This document shows positions 13,701-28,500 of a stretch of 64,000 nucleotides of DNA, one piece after another; position 1 is the first letter of the stretch, and each line of letters begins with the position of its first letter. Both the position numbers and the translations under genes were made by a program. Source of the stretch: Erigeron canadensis (taxonomy: Eukaryota; Streptophyta; Magnoliopsida; Asterales; Asteraceae); contig NC_057762.1 of NCBI RefSeq assembly GCF_010389155.1, positions 29,076,055-29,140,054 of the forward strand, read 5' to 3'. The notes beneath the pieces were generated by a model. That model had not been told where the DNA came from and ran no database searches. It worked only from the letters and a program-made list of their open reading frames with translations.

Positions 13701-16700
13701 GATATCCAGGAAACCTTCAACACTCTACGTTCTATCAATATGAAGTTAAAACCGAAGAAGTGTTCCTTCGGGGTTGAAGAAGGAAAATTCTTAGGGTACT
13801 ATATCTCGGGCAAATAAATCCAAGCTAACCCTTCGAAAGTAGACAAGCTTCGTTAGTTGCTGCCCCCGAAGACGATAAAAGAGGTATAGAGCTTAAATTG
13901 AAAGCTTGCAGCCCTTAGTCGTTTCCTATCTAGAGGAGCAGACAAACAGCTCCCATTCTTTAAAACTTTTAAAGGATTCTTGGACAAGAAAGATTTCGTC
14001 TGGACAAAAGAAGCAGACGAGGCCTTCGAGCAAATGAAGAAGTACACAACACAGTTACCAACTCTTACGTCACCTATCCCAGGAGAAACTCTTTTCATGC
14101 ATTTAGCCGCATCATCTGAATGTGTAAGCGCGGTTCTCCTAGCAGAAAGAGAGCGGAAACAATTTCCAATTTACTTCGTCGGACGAATCCTGTAAGGGTC
14201 CGAAGCTAATTACCCTGAGCTGGAGAAATTGACCCTTGCTCTGGTACATGCGGCCCGAAGATTACGAAGGTACTTCCAAGCTCACCCGATCGCAGTAATG
14301 ACCGATAAATCCATAAGGCAAATATTGCTCAAACTAGAAAAATCGGGAAGAGTTGCTAAATGGGCAATAAAGCTAGGGGAACATGACATTGAGTTTCGAA
14401 AAAAGAATGCAGTTAAGGGACAAGTACTAGCTGACTTTATAGCAGAAACACAAGGAAGTGATGAACCAGAAGAGTATGTCTTATTAGATGTTGTAGAAAA
14501 CGAAGGATGGGGCGTTTGGAGGCTATACACCGACGGAGCATCAAGCTTCGATGGATCAGGATCAGGGGTTATCCTCGTTAGCCCAGAAGAAAAGGAGTAC
14601 ACCTATGCCCTGAGATTCGAGTTCAACACAACAAACAATGTGGCAGAATACGAAGCTCTCCTAGCAGGACTCCAATTGGCAAAAGAAATGAAAATCAAGC
14701 GAATTCATACCTTCGTTGACTCCCAATTAGTAGCGTGTCAAATCACTGGGGAATTCGAAGCTAAGCAAGAAACTATTTAGAAATACTTGGCAAAGACTAA
14801 GGAGCTAATTGACTGCTTTAGTAGCTTCAAGATAGAGCACGTTCATCGTAACCAAAACAAGAAAGCAGATGCATTAAGCAAGCTAACAAGCCTCACCTTC
14901 GAGCACTTCGGCAAAAAGGTGCTCATTGAAGTGTTGAAAGAAATATCAATAAATGAGAAATATGTTGCTGATCTCATAAAAGAGGAAGGGAAATATTAGA
15001 TGACACCAATATGTGAATACTTGATCAGCGGGATACTACCCGAAGATCCTAACGAAGCCCGGAAGATTAGAGTTAAAGCACCTCAGTACAGAATCACAGA
15101 TCGACAACTATACAGGAAGTCCGTTGTGATGCCTTGGCTAAGGTGCGTAGGCCTAAGTCAAGTTTCGGTCATCCTCAAAGAGATACAAGAAAGAAATATG
15201 TAGGACACATTCAGGAGCACGATCTGTGGCAACCAAAGCTATGCGCTTTGGGTAATTCTGGCCAACTATGCACTAAGATGCACCAAGCGCCGAAACAACA
15301 TATGATCTCGGTAACCTCAGCCTGGCCCTTCGTATAATGAGCAATCGACATAGTAGGACCGCTATCACAAGCCCCCGGAAAGGTTAAATTTTTTTGTAGC
15401 AGCAGTTGATTACTTTACCAAATGGGTCGAAGCCAAACCCCTCGCTTCACTAAAGGGAAAAGCAATAGAGAAATTCGTTTGGGAACACATAGAGTGTAGA
15501 TTCGGGATGCCACAAACTATCGTATGTCATAATGGGAAATAATTTACACAAGGGACATTCCCGAAGTTCTGTGAAAGGCTAAAAATAAAGCAAAAATTCA
15601 CCTCCGTGTATCACCCACAGGCAAACGGGCAAGTTGAATCAATAAACAGAGAAATAGTTAAAGGAATGAAAAAAAGGCTAGGGAACAAACATACTGGATG
15701 GGTAGATGAGCTACCATTCGTCCTATGGGCACAGCGAACAACACCCAAAACAAGCAACGGTGAAACTCCCTTTAGCCTTGCCTTTGGGATCAAAGCGGTC
15801 TTGCCAGCAGAAATTCAGGTGTCAACTTGTCGAACATCCAAGGTAGATGCAAAAGAAAACGAAGAAGAGCTAAGGGTGAACTTAGACTTGCTGGAAGAAC
15901 GGGGGGACATAGCTGCAATAAGGGAAGCCACATATAAAAAGAGGCTTGAGAAATACTATAATAAGCACACCAACCCAACTTCATTCAAAGTTGGTAATTA
16001 TGTCCTTCGCCTAAACATTGCAAGCCAAGTAAAATACACAGGGAAGATGGGACCAACATGGGAAAGTCCGTATCAAGTTCAAGTAGCCTTCGGAAACGGA
16101 GCATACAGGCTAACGACATTGGATGGCGAACCAGTGGACCGCACATGGAACAGCTCAAATCTCCGAAAATTTTATCAGTAATGCTGATTAGTGTTTTTTA
16201 CCAAAGTGTTAAGGCACATAATAAGTAGACAGAGTGCACAATATGGAAACTATCTTTGTTAGAATAAATAAAGCCATTGCAAAACAGCAATGCATTTGTA
16301 TTTTATACGAAGGGTCGCTCCCTTACGTATTTTCTTTTGTTTCGATCGATTACCCAATAAACTGCAAAGACGTGTTTTTCTGAAAGTAAAGCGCATGATC
16401 AAGGGGACGCCCACATAGCGTAAAATCAGAAGCCCAAGGACACAGTCCTAGGAAAATAATGCGCACCAAATAAGAAGACGTGGAACAACGAAGGGAGACA
16501 CTTCGCAACCACGCACATATTAAAAAATAAGACATGGAACACTGAAGGGGAACCCTTCGGGACCGTGCATACTTCAAAGATAAAATTCTATAAAAAAAAA
16601 ACAAAACAAACAATTAATATCATTACAATACAATTTATTTTACAGGAAGCACATCGGAAACATTCTCCGAAGCAACCGTCGTTTCTACCAACCGTTTTGC

Positions 16701-18805
16701 AGCCTCCAGGTCAGCAAGTGCGGTTTGATAAATATGAGGAATAACTTCCTTCCTCCACCGCTTCAATTGCCCCTCCAAAAATTGAATCTTTGAGTGGACA
16801 ATTTGCAATTCCTCACACTTGTCACCCCACACCTTCCTGGCCCCATCAACATAGATGTTGTTCTCCAATAGTCGCTTCTTTGGAACATCAAGTTTTTTGG
16901 CCAAATTATCAAATACCCCCTCTGCTTCCTTCAACTTTTCTTGATAACGTTTGTTAGAGCATCGAAGGGCAACAAAAGGGATGGATTTCTCCACGTAGAC
17001 AAACGTCGGATCTCATCGCCGGCATATTGAACATCGCTCATTAGACGAGCATCCCTACGCTTCACTTCAACAGCTTCCTGGCGAAGACGGGCCCACTCTG
17101 TTCTCAATTCACGATAAGTCGCCTTATCAACTTCTAAGTCAGAATCAAAATCAGTAAAGACAATTGGATGTCTGCTCTTCCTTGCAGACCTTTTTTGGTG
17201 ACCTTGAAAATATGTCGGCGCCGGAGTGCCGCCAGGAGATACACCAACATGAGAAGATGAGGGTTGATTGCCACCAATTGTCTTTTTCGCTTTAGCACAC
17301 GCCATCAGAGATTGAGATATATTGAAGAGGTGTTAAAGAATTTTGTTTAGAGAAAATCGATTGAATCGAAGAAAATGATAATCTTGGAAAATGGAAAGAC
17401 AACCCTTTAATAAAGCTCAACTACTACTTCGGTATCCATGCAAGTAGACGGAAGGATTCCACTAGCTTTTGGATTTATTTAAGAAAGGCCCCTCCGCTAT
17501 AAGTCACCACTCTTTAGTCCCTGGTGAAGTTTTAAACAATTTCTCCTGGTCCTTCGCGATATGAGTAAAATTTTGGAACACGAAAGAATGAGTCTAAAAT
17601 CAGAGTCTCTGAAGCCTCTAATATTAGACTGGGGGACTTGACGATGTAACCCTCCAAGTCACTATACGAAGGGTAACTAACAGCGAAGATCTCTTACGAA
17701 GTATATAAGCACGAAGGTTCTTAACGTCAAACGAAGGACAAAAAGATTAACATAAATCTTTTCCAAATAACAAATACAATCCTTACCTAATTCGATCTCT
17801 CTAGGATATCTTCCTAAGGAAACTAGATCGAATAAACATGGTAAGTAGAGTTTGATACAAGTAAGGAATAGGGAAAAAACCTAACCTTCTCCCCCAAGGA
17901 ACCACCTCCTATAAAAGGAGGAGGAATCCCTCATAAACGATATACTTCGATTACACATATCGGAACAACACCGAATAAACCCCTCTAATACGATCTCGGA
18001 TCGAACCAATACCATAAACCCTATTAGTCGAATTCAATTCGACCATCACCTCTATCCACCTTCATTGGCGTAAAGGAACACCGTTCCTACCTTCGGGGAA
18101 TCGCCAACAAATCCTTAAGGACACCTAAGGGCCCCTTATACCATTTACCTTGTTCATCCACAACCTCATTCATTAGGCTTACGCGATTCGGTGCACAATC
18201 ACTGATCTAATTAGGAAACTATGCCTATATAAAACCCTCAAAACCCTAAGGGGGCGTTTGGTTCGCAAAATGTTTTTGAAGGATTTGGAATTTGTCAAAA
18301 GAATTGGAATTTGAAGGAATTGGAAACTGAATGGATTGGAATATGGTAGAATTGGAATTTGAATAAATTATAATTTGTATTTGTTTGGTTGACCGAAATT
18401 AAATCGAATGGAATGGAGTTCATTAAAATCTGACTTATTGTTGAATAATAATACATATTATTTTCATAATAATAACAATATTAATATATTAACTAAGATA
18501 ATAATATTAATTAATTAATAATAAGAAGAAACCAACTCCACTTAGGTGGGTTGGTCAGGGGTATCTTCTAAATCCACTATGTGGGCCCCGAAGGTGAGTT
18601 TTTCCATAAGGAGGAATTTGGAGGTCTAACGATTTGTTGGTTAAATTTGCCTACAGCACGTCTAAATCGAAACTAACTTTACAAAAAAAATAAAAAATAA
18701 TAATAATAATAATAATAATTACTATTATTATTATTATTAAATTAGTGTATTATTTATATTTATATCAATAATAATAATGATAATAATAATATAATAATAA
18801 TAATA

Positions 18806-18844
<39 letters not shown>

Positions 18845-19079
18845 GTTATTATACGAGTAACTAAAAAATTATTATTTTTATTATACTATGATATTAGTTA
18901 TATTAAAAAATTGTTATATATATTAATAATAATTCTTTTTAATTGTGATAATATTAATTATTATAAATATTATTTAAATTAATTTAATAATAATAATAAT
19001 AGTAGGAGTAATAATAATAATTATATATTATTATTAATATTTAATTATTTAACTATAATTATAATAATAATAATAATAA

Positions 19080-19115
<36 letters not shown>

Positions 19116-21858
19116 ATACTTATTATTCTTACTAATAAAAGTTATTTATGTTTTTATAATATTAATTATTATAAATAACAATTATAACTATTATTATAAT
19201 TTAATATAAAAATAATAATAACTAATAATAATAATTATTGTATTAATTATATAAATTATAGTATTAGTAACTATTATTATTATTACTGTTATTATTATTA
19301 TTATTATAAATAATAGTAATAGAAAAATACAATATCTATGAAATAAACATAATAATAATTTTAGAAGAGTTAAGTTGTGAATTCCATTGGAATTTAAAAC
19401 TTTTCATCCAATTTGTCTAGGAATCTTGGATTCCTTCATTTGATGGAATTCAAAGGATTCCAATTCCAATTCCAATTCCTTACGAACCAAACAAGTCATG
19501 GAATGGAATCTGAATTTCATTCTGTGAAACAAACAGGATGTGGAATGGAATTCAGATTCCAATTCCATCGAACTCCAACGAATTCTGCGAACCAAACATC
19601 CCCTAAGTTAATTCATTCATTTACAAATCCCTTACACACACATAAAGGTGAAGTTCTTCTTCCCTCTTTATGTGTGTATCGAACTCACTTTCCCAAAAGA
19701 AAGAAAAACCAAAATCCAAAATTATTGTAGGTTTAAATATTTAGGGTTTTAGTTAAACCTTAAGTTAGTTTCAACAAGATTTCTTTGTGTTTTGGTGAGT
19801 GTGAGGTTCGAATTCAACAACCCTAATTAGGTTATTGAATTCGACATCTCTTGTTTGCAGAGAAAGTCGAATTTAACTTTAGGAAGGTCAAAAGGGTTTT
19901 GTTTCATTGCGGTCGTAAGCTTAAAGGTGTCTAGCAGATCCTTGGTTGAGGCATTGTTCGTGTACGCACTTATGAAGGGTTTCTACACTTGGAATCTCGT
20001 TCCGGAATCTTTCACATCATGTTGTCTAACGCAACAAGGTTAGTTTGTATTTATTTTAAGTTACTTATATTGCATTGCATGTGGATCTTGGTGAAGTATA
20101 TTAAATAGTTTAATAGTTCATTAACAAGCATCTGCTACGTACTCTGATTTAATAAAGTTGTTTTATTAAAAGGTTTTTATAAAAATTTTAATTTGTCACT
20201 CAATCCGGGTCAGTCACCCGACCCATTTTTTGTAATTCAGTTAATGAAATCCCAACAGTGGTATCAGAGCCAGGTTCATGCATGGTATAAGTATTTACCT
20301 TGATTTTTAGTCTTGAATAAAGTTACTTACGTTCAATTTCGTATATATACTATATGTGTGTGTGTGTGTGTGTGTATATACTAGGTCTTTTACTCGCGCG
20401 ATGCGCGGCTATTCAAAAATGTTGATTGAAGCGTTTGATCTATAGTTTCTTAGGTAGACATTGTTGATTGGGGTCTAATTTTGTACTAGTCCCAAGTTGG
20501 GACCAGACAATTATTAGTTTTATCGAGGTTATTAATTTATCAAGTATCAATTAGGACCAGACAAATTAATAATTTTATCGAGGTTATTAATTTATCAAGT
20601 ATCAATTTACAGAGGTTCTACTATAATAAAAAAGAAAAGGAGATATATTATAGCCTAGTAATTAATAAAAACAACAAAAACAATGACATAAATGAGACCA
20701 TAAGAACGCCAACTACTATCTTAGTTGTGTATATTGAGAGTCAAAAGAAAGAATGGAGGTTAGGACTAAACAAAGGATACATACAATAATAGAATTCGTA
20801 TATTTTTGGGTAAGTGATATCATGGTCCTAATTATAAAGATTTAAGTTTCTACAATATAAAGGTTTATAGGATTTGAAAGATTGGATTTGATGAATAAAA
20901 AGGATATATGGAATAAACATATATGGGATATATAAGGGTTATTTACTGAAATGGTACCTGGACTATCCATCATATTACTGGTTTCATAACTATAACTTTA
21001 AAATTACTCTCATCATACCCTAACTTATCAATTTTTCACTCGGACGATACCTGACTTGACGGGCGTCAGTTTGGCCGTTAAGTTGGGGTATGACTACCGT
21101 AAATTTTAAAGTTTTAGGTATGAAACCAGTAATATGGTGGATAGTCCAGACATCATTTATGTAGTTATTATTATTATTATTATGGTTGTTGTTTTTTTAA
21201 TTACACAAAGTAGATTCATATTTTTTTTTAAAATATTTATATTTATTTTATAAAAGAATACTTTATTTTTATAAAAAAATTATTGTAAATATTTAATTTT
21301 TTATTAAAAACTATTAATATTTCAAAAACTATTATTTATAAAATTTATTTTTTAATAAAATAATATTTTCTTTTATAAAAGATCATTTTTAGTACAAAGT
21401 TTTTATTTTTATAAAAAAAAATTTTCAATCTTCTTTTTTAAAGGGGTGAACCGGAAATAATATCATAATTTCTTGTATTTCATTAGTACCTGTACAACTA
21501 CTATGTAAGGTTTGAATCAGCTCAAAACAGATTTAATCAACTCCATGTGGTGGTATCCATTCAAGACTTCACGTTCATTTATCAATGCTTTACATGAAAT
21601 TAATGTACTGCTTCCGATTTACTTATTTTTTTTAAATAAAAAATAAATAAATATGAAATAAATAAAATCATCATGGATCTATAGTTTGATTGATTAATAG
21701 TTTTTAATAAAAAAACTACATATTTACAATATTTTTTTATAAAAATAAAGTATTCTTTTATAAAATAAAAGTAAATATTTACAAAAAATATCAATATACT
21801 TTTTAAAATTATTTATTCCTAAATAATACTTTGTGTAATTAAAACAACAACAACAACC

Positions 21859-21903
<45 letters not shown>

Positions 21904-21949
21904 GTAAAAACATCACTTCCATTAGAAATTAATAGGATTTACAAGAAAT

Positions 21950-21992
<43 letters not shown>

Positions 21993-22541
21993 GTTAATTA
22001 CATAAATGACACCTGAACTATCCACTATATTACTGGTTTCATACCTAAAACTTTAAAATTTACCGTAGTCATACCCCAACTTAACGGTCAAACTGACGCC
22101 CGTCAGGTCAGGTATCGTCTGTGTGGAGAATTGATAAGTTGGGGTATGATGAGAGTAATTTTAAAGTTATAGATATGAAATCAGTAATATGATGGATAGT
22201 CCAGGTACCATTTCAGTAAATAACCCGATATATAAATATATAAATTAGAATTATATCATTAAATATTAAATAATATTGTTTAGTTATTATTATTAGAGAC
22301 CAGCCAAAAAGATAACTAAATGGCCGTCATATTTTTTCACTTTCTTTTATCTCACCCTATTTTTTGTGTTTTATATTATTTTTATTTTTTGTTCTTTTTT
22401 ATATTTTAGCTAAATATGAGATAATATATTGTTAAAAAAAAATATGGGGATGCCACATAGGATAAAGTCCTAGGTGGCAATGTTATAAGGTAGTTTTGAG
22501 TGGAGGAATATTTAAGATCGTTCGGATTCCTACTGTTTTAA

Positions 22542-22587
<46 letters not shown>

Positions 22588-25500
22588 ATGTATATATATA
22601 TTTATATATATATATATGAATTTTTGAATTAGGAAAGTATATATAGTTTATATACATTTAAGTGATCTTATTAATAAGAGAAATCAAGAAGGAATATCAT
22701 AAATGAAAAGTTCACATAGTTCCCAATATGGATATATTTCTATTCTAATAAAAGATTTCATAAATGATATCTATATAATATGAATAATGTGATAGGTTCA
22801 TTTATATATTTTAAATAGAACTAGCTGTTAAATTATTTAGTTGAAATAATTAAATCTTGGAATAAATACAAATATATGAGATGTAGATATATACATGTTA
22901 TATATATATATATAATTTTTGAAAATTTATATATATATCCATATAAATATTTTTTATTTATTTAAAGATTAATTAGGTTCCTTGTATGCGATAGGTAGAT
23001 TTATATAAGTGTTTATTGCATGCGGATTTAATTGTTAGATTACGTAAATTATTTATTGCATGTATTTTTGTTTTATATATATTTGCATTTAGGTTTAATG
23101 CATGTCTCAAAAAATATATTTGAAAGTGATTGTGCACCAAACCGCGTAGGATACTTCGTAAATAAGAGATCGGGTTAAAGAGGGATTTGAGAGGGTTTTT
23201 AGAGTTTGTCGGCGATTTCCCGAAGGTAGGAGCAATGCCACTTCACGCCAACTATGTGTGTTTAGGGTTTTCAACCAATTTGTGACCATGCCTTATGAAG
23301 GAGATTCCTTCTCCTTTTATAGGATAAGGTTTCTTGAAGGAGAAGGTTAGAGTTTTTCCCTTCCTTCTTTTAGATCGATATCTAGTGTCATGTTTATTCG
23401 ATTTGGTTTCCTTAGGAGACAACTGTTATAAGGATCAGATTAAGCAAAGATATGTATTTATCTATGGAAATGATTTATGTTAATCCTTGGATTATTTTAT
23501 TAATTTAAGCACCTCCGAACTCATGTCCTTCGTAAGAGTGCTTCGTGTTGTGTAGCCTTCGTATGTTGAATGAGGGTCAAGCCCCCAGTCTAATATTATA
23601 GACTGCCAACACTGTGATTTTAAACTATGCTCATATTCTCTTTGTCTCGCCATGCTGCATATTTTACCGAAAATAATATCTAGAAAGACTGATTGTGGAT
23701 ATTTATTTGTGTTTCAAGGGCTATGGGCAAGACTTGGGGCGAGCCACCAAAGTTTAGTCCAACTCATCGCTTAACTCCGGAAGACAACCCCGGTAAATCT
23801 TGCATAATTTCCGCCAAAGGTAGGTGACTCATTCTAGGAGGGGTAAAAGTGAAAATATTTGGGACTTAGGTGGCTCCGTCTTCAATATTGGTGACAAGTA
23901 GAGGGTTTAATCTTTAATTGAACAGCTTAGAACCTATCTTTGGAAAGCTTGTAGACTCCTTAAATACTCTTCTTGTTTTCTCTTTTTCCCTCCACTGTTC
24001 CTTTTTCTTGTCTATTTTTTACCACCATTGATCGATCATTATTCCAGGTACTTTTCTGTGCTTATTTTCTTTTCCTTTTTTATTTTAGATAATGACGAAG
24101 ATAGGTATCAAGTCTACATTCTCCTCTGTTACAACCACACAACTTAGGGATTTCGTGGATGAATACTTACCCAATAAGATTAGGGCTTTCCGCTTGCCTG
24201 GTAGGAAACAAAGCATAATATCTCCTCCTAATGGTTTTGTTGGGGTATATTTAGATTCTTTCATATCTGGTTACGTTAGGTATCCTTTCACCCCATTCTT
24301 CCTTAGCATGCTTAGCCATTATGGGAACCATTTTTCATGATGGCATCCTGAGGGTCATTTGAAGATCATAGCCTGAGCTAATGTGTTGTGCATATAGTGG
24401 TGAATCCACTGTAGATTTGTTTAGGAGAGTTGCGAATATTTTTGATGCCGATGATTGGGTTACTATCCAGAATAGGCCAACTAATGTTGGGTGCTTTGTA
24501 AAGGGGGTAACCATTAGAGATTGGAAAAATCGATTTGTCTTTATGGATGAGGGATTGATCCCTCGGGATTTTGGTGTCTTAGTTGACAGGGAGATTTTGG
24601 ATGACGTAAGAAAATTAGTTGATCCTCTTCCGAATGAGGAAGATCCTAGTCCATTGTTTAAGGAAATTAATGAGAATCACATAGTTGTGTTGTCATACCC
24701 TGAGAGCGCGCTTTTCAAGACAAGGATTATAAATTTGTTACCAACTGGGGAGGAGGAATTGGATGGTAAGTATATATTTGTTTGAACCTTATGTTTATGC
24801 TTTATTGTCTTCTTTGCTGATCCGTTCGATTTTTGCCTTTCTAGATATAAGTTTTATGCACTTTGTGAAGAAAGGTAGTCAAGATGTTGCGTAGTCATCT
24901 TCTGGAGCTATCCCTAAACCTTAACCCGGCTTATCGTTGTGCAAGGGGGGACTACAAGTAATGTTCATGTTGAAGGGCTTGAATCGTCTCCACCTAAGGA
25001 TGTGGGTTCTTCTAGGGATGAGAGAACTCCTTTCGTTGCTGGTGAAGAAGATGATGATGTAGAGATTACTGGTGTGAGGGCAAGTGATTGGAAGGCTCTC
25101 GAAGCTGGTATTGCTTCCCGTCTTCGTAATAAGAGGGAGACTGGACCACCTTTAGGTCCTTCGTTGAAGAAGAGGAAGACCAATCTGAAGGGTATATACT
25201 ATTTGCTTATGTCCTTCTCTATTCTTTTTGCCCTTTATGTTTTTTTAATCATGTGCAGCGTATGCTATATTTGATCGTGTAGAAGGCTCATCGTCTAAGG
25301 CTTTCCTTGATGAAGATAATGTTCCTCTTGAGACCCTTCATGATATGAATGATTTGGACTTCCTTCGATCATATATCAAGCATGTTGATTGTCAGAGTAA
25401 AATGAATTTGGTTGTAGAAGAACGTTTGAGAGTTGCTTATTCTCGCATTGAAGACTTGTTGGAACAACTGGGTAAAAGGAACCAAGAATGTGAGAACCTG

Positions 25501-28500
25501 AAGAAGTCCTTTGACGATGTTAAAATCCAATCAAATGAGGTCGCAGGTTTGAAGAGGAAGCTGAGGGGGCTAGTATTGGTTTCAAGATTCGAAAGGATGA
25601 AATTGCTGAACTGAAGCAGAAATTGACCAACTCTGTCTTGAACCTGAATTTGGAGACGGAGGTATTAAGTGGGCTATCTAAATTGGTGCAGGAACATGTT
25701 TCGGAACATGCTGAGTTGATAACCGATGTGATCCCTTATGCTTGCAGGGCTCTCATAGATAGTGATGAGTTCGAGAAGCTTGTTGCAGCAGTAATTACAG
25801 CAAACAGGGATGATGAGACGTCTCTTACTTTGAAAAAGTTGAGCGAAGATGGGAAAGTGGACTTGGCTTTTTGTCCCGATTTTAACGCCAACACAACTGA
25901 GGCTATTGACTGTGTTGTATCTGATTATAAGAATGCTGAGTTCCCTTTTATTGATAAGCTGGCCTCCGATCCCACTGCTACGTGTAATACTCTGATACAC
26001 ATCGTTCCTGATAAGTTTTTTTCTACCCAGAGCCCGCTTTTGCTAACATAATCCCTCTTATGTCTCCGATGACTCTTCATGTTCCTTCCTCTGATCAAGA
26101 AGCTTCGGTTGCTGAAGCGGTTACTCCGTCATAACTTTTGGCCTTGGTTCTTTTGAAACTATGTTAGCCTGTGGCCTAAAGACAATTTTATTTTCTCATT
26201 TTTCTTCCTTTCGAATATTATATGGCTTCGTAAGCCCTATTATTTTTTTGTCCTGCATCTTATGCAGGTTTGGTAAAATTTGTTAGGAAAATGGTTCGTG
26301 TTAGCCATTATCTTTTTATTTATAAGTGTTTTGTATGCTTTCGAGAATGCGTGATCCTTTCGAAGACCCCACTTTTTTAGCACATTATATATTTTGATAC
26401 TTTCGAAGGTCCGTATCGCTTTATTAAGGTATTAGTTATAGAAGATAATCTCTTCTCTCGCACGGTATCGAAGGTAACACCATTCCATTGTTTCGTGTCT
26501 CACACTTAAAAAAAGGGATGCATGGTCTCGAAGGCGACCTTTTTCGTATTTTCCATGTCTTTTATATTTGCATGCCTTGTAGTAAGAGTCTTACTTACGA
26601 TTTGACTATATGTTATGTAGGCGTCCCTTTGAACATACATTTAAGTCTTTATAGCATGTCTTTTAATAAATAAATTTGTACGTACGTGGTTAAGTATAAT
26701 AATACGATAGGGAGCGACCCTTCCTAACTAAGAATTATAAGGATTTATTTTGTCCTAAAAAGAGAGAAAGATATTTAATGACTGTGTGATTATATAAATT
26801 CCTAATAGGGTTGCTATTATTCATCTAAGGGAGGGTAACCTCCTACATTAATCACTTTTGTGAGAAAAATAGGGGGCTACGAAACAAACCTAGCACATTG
26901 TGCTTATCCTATACTTTCTTCAAGTAGTGTCCCTATTGGACCCAAAGGTTCGAGTGGATTCCTCTGAGTCATAGGTTTTAAAAACGTGATTGGATCCGAA
27001 GTTGATTCTTCACTTTCTTCGAAGCCTTCGCTGTCCGACCATTCATCTTTTTCTTTGTGGATCATAAAAGTAGTGGCTTCCGAAGCTTTGTTCTTTTCTT
27101 GGTTTCCATCTTCATCCTTCACTTTAGTATTCTGCCGAATTCCTTAGGTTTATCTATGGCTTTCCTTAGGTTGATGCAGTCATTAGTATCGTGGCCATGG
27201 TCACAGTGGAACTCACAGTACTCATCGTAGTTCTTTCTTCCTTTGCCACTAAGCTTCGGAGGAGGTGTGAAGGTCTTCGCTACCTTTTCCGTGGCTAGGA
27301 TTGACCTAGAATTGGCCTTTCTTTGCCTTTATCATCCTTATTGTTGAATGAGTTCTGCTTCCTTTTGCTCTAGGAGGACTCTCCTTCTTGTTTGGTCATC
27401 ATATGTTATTAGCAGTTGTTTCTTTGCCGTCAAGCCATGCATATTCCTTCGTCTTTACATCCTTGTATGTTTCAGGGAATTTTTCGACCAGATGTTCAAT
27501 TAGGGCTAGGCTTCGGCACCCATGAATGAGACCAGATATTCTTTGAGATTCTGGCAAGGTAGGTATCTCTTCAGTTTCATTAATATACCTGTTTATGAAG
27601 GCCCTAGTACCTTCGGCTTCTCCCTGTTTGATATCATGAGTAGCGATATGGGTCTTCCTATGCTTCTTTTGCTGGTTGAAGTGTGCTCAAAATTTTCTTT
27701 TAGATCTGAAAAGCCAGTGATCGATCCTTTCGGGAGGTTGTTGAACCATTCTCTGGCATCACTCTTTAGTACCCAACCGAAGGCTCTGCAAGCTACTGAG
27801 TCATTCCATTGTTGCATCACAGCTGCTTCTCTGAATATTTGCAAGAAATCATCAAGGTCATTCTTTCCTTCAAAGTTTCCTAGATGAGAGGGACACTTCA
27901 TGTTTTTAGGTAACGGGTATTTCTATATCCATTGAGCCAAAGGTGAGGCATTAGATTCATCTTCGAGGGGAAAGGGCTGCTCCTGACTCATATCTATTCC
28001 TCCTATGTTAGCCGCAATCGTCGGGGTGGTGTTGGTTCCCCAATATGAGCAAGGATCATACGGGTAATGAGTATCCTGGGTAGTTACAGTGGCATCTATG
28101 GTAATAGGGGCTTCGGGGATAGTACTAGCTCTTACTCGCCACCTAAGAGTACGCGTCAGACCAGAGAAGGTGAAATTTGCATCCTCTGTTATCTCTGGTA
28201 CCCTTTGTTGAGGTAAAGAGGTGGTTCTAGGGCTCCGAAGGTTCCGTGCGTTATTCCCTGTTGGTTATCCATCTTGGTTCTCTACCTCCTATTCTTCATC
28301 AGTTTCATCTTCGAAGTTCAGTGCTCTTTTAACTCTCCCCACTGCCCTTTGCCTGTTAACAAACCTTAAGGCCTCTTCCAACAGGGCTCTGTCGCCTAAG
28401 AGGTGTTCTGCGCTGATCAATTTTGCTTCCCTCATGGGTGATCCTCTATTATGCCTTCATTGATATAATATGGAAGGACTTGGACGGAAGGTGTGGTTCA

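Larger units (their letters stand above)
11730..18201 (+). mobile_element. Ty3-gypsy retrotransposon C, Tat-type, gag-less
   Basis: LTRs 11730-12293 and 17639-18201 start TGACGATGTA and end GGTGCACAATCA. CTGAT (11725-11729, 18202-18206) is a perfect 5-bp target duplication. The primer site TTGGCGCCATCCATGGGACC follows the 5' LTR, and a GACTGGGGGACT purine tract precedes the 3' LTR. Domain order is protease, RT, RNase H, a second RNase H, then integrase, plus an antisense frame near the 3' LTR. Two RNase H modules and the antisense frame point to the Tat lineage. Gag is missing: only about 180 bp separate the primer site and protease. Stops and catalytic losses make it immobile alone. The first 60 LTR bases differ at about 5 sites. 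Confidence 0.9.
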
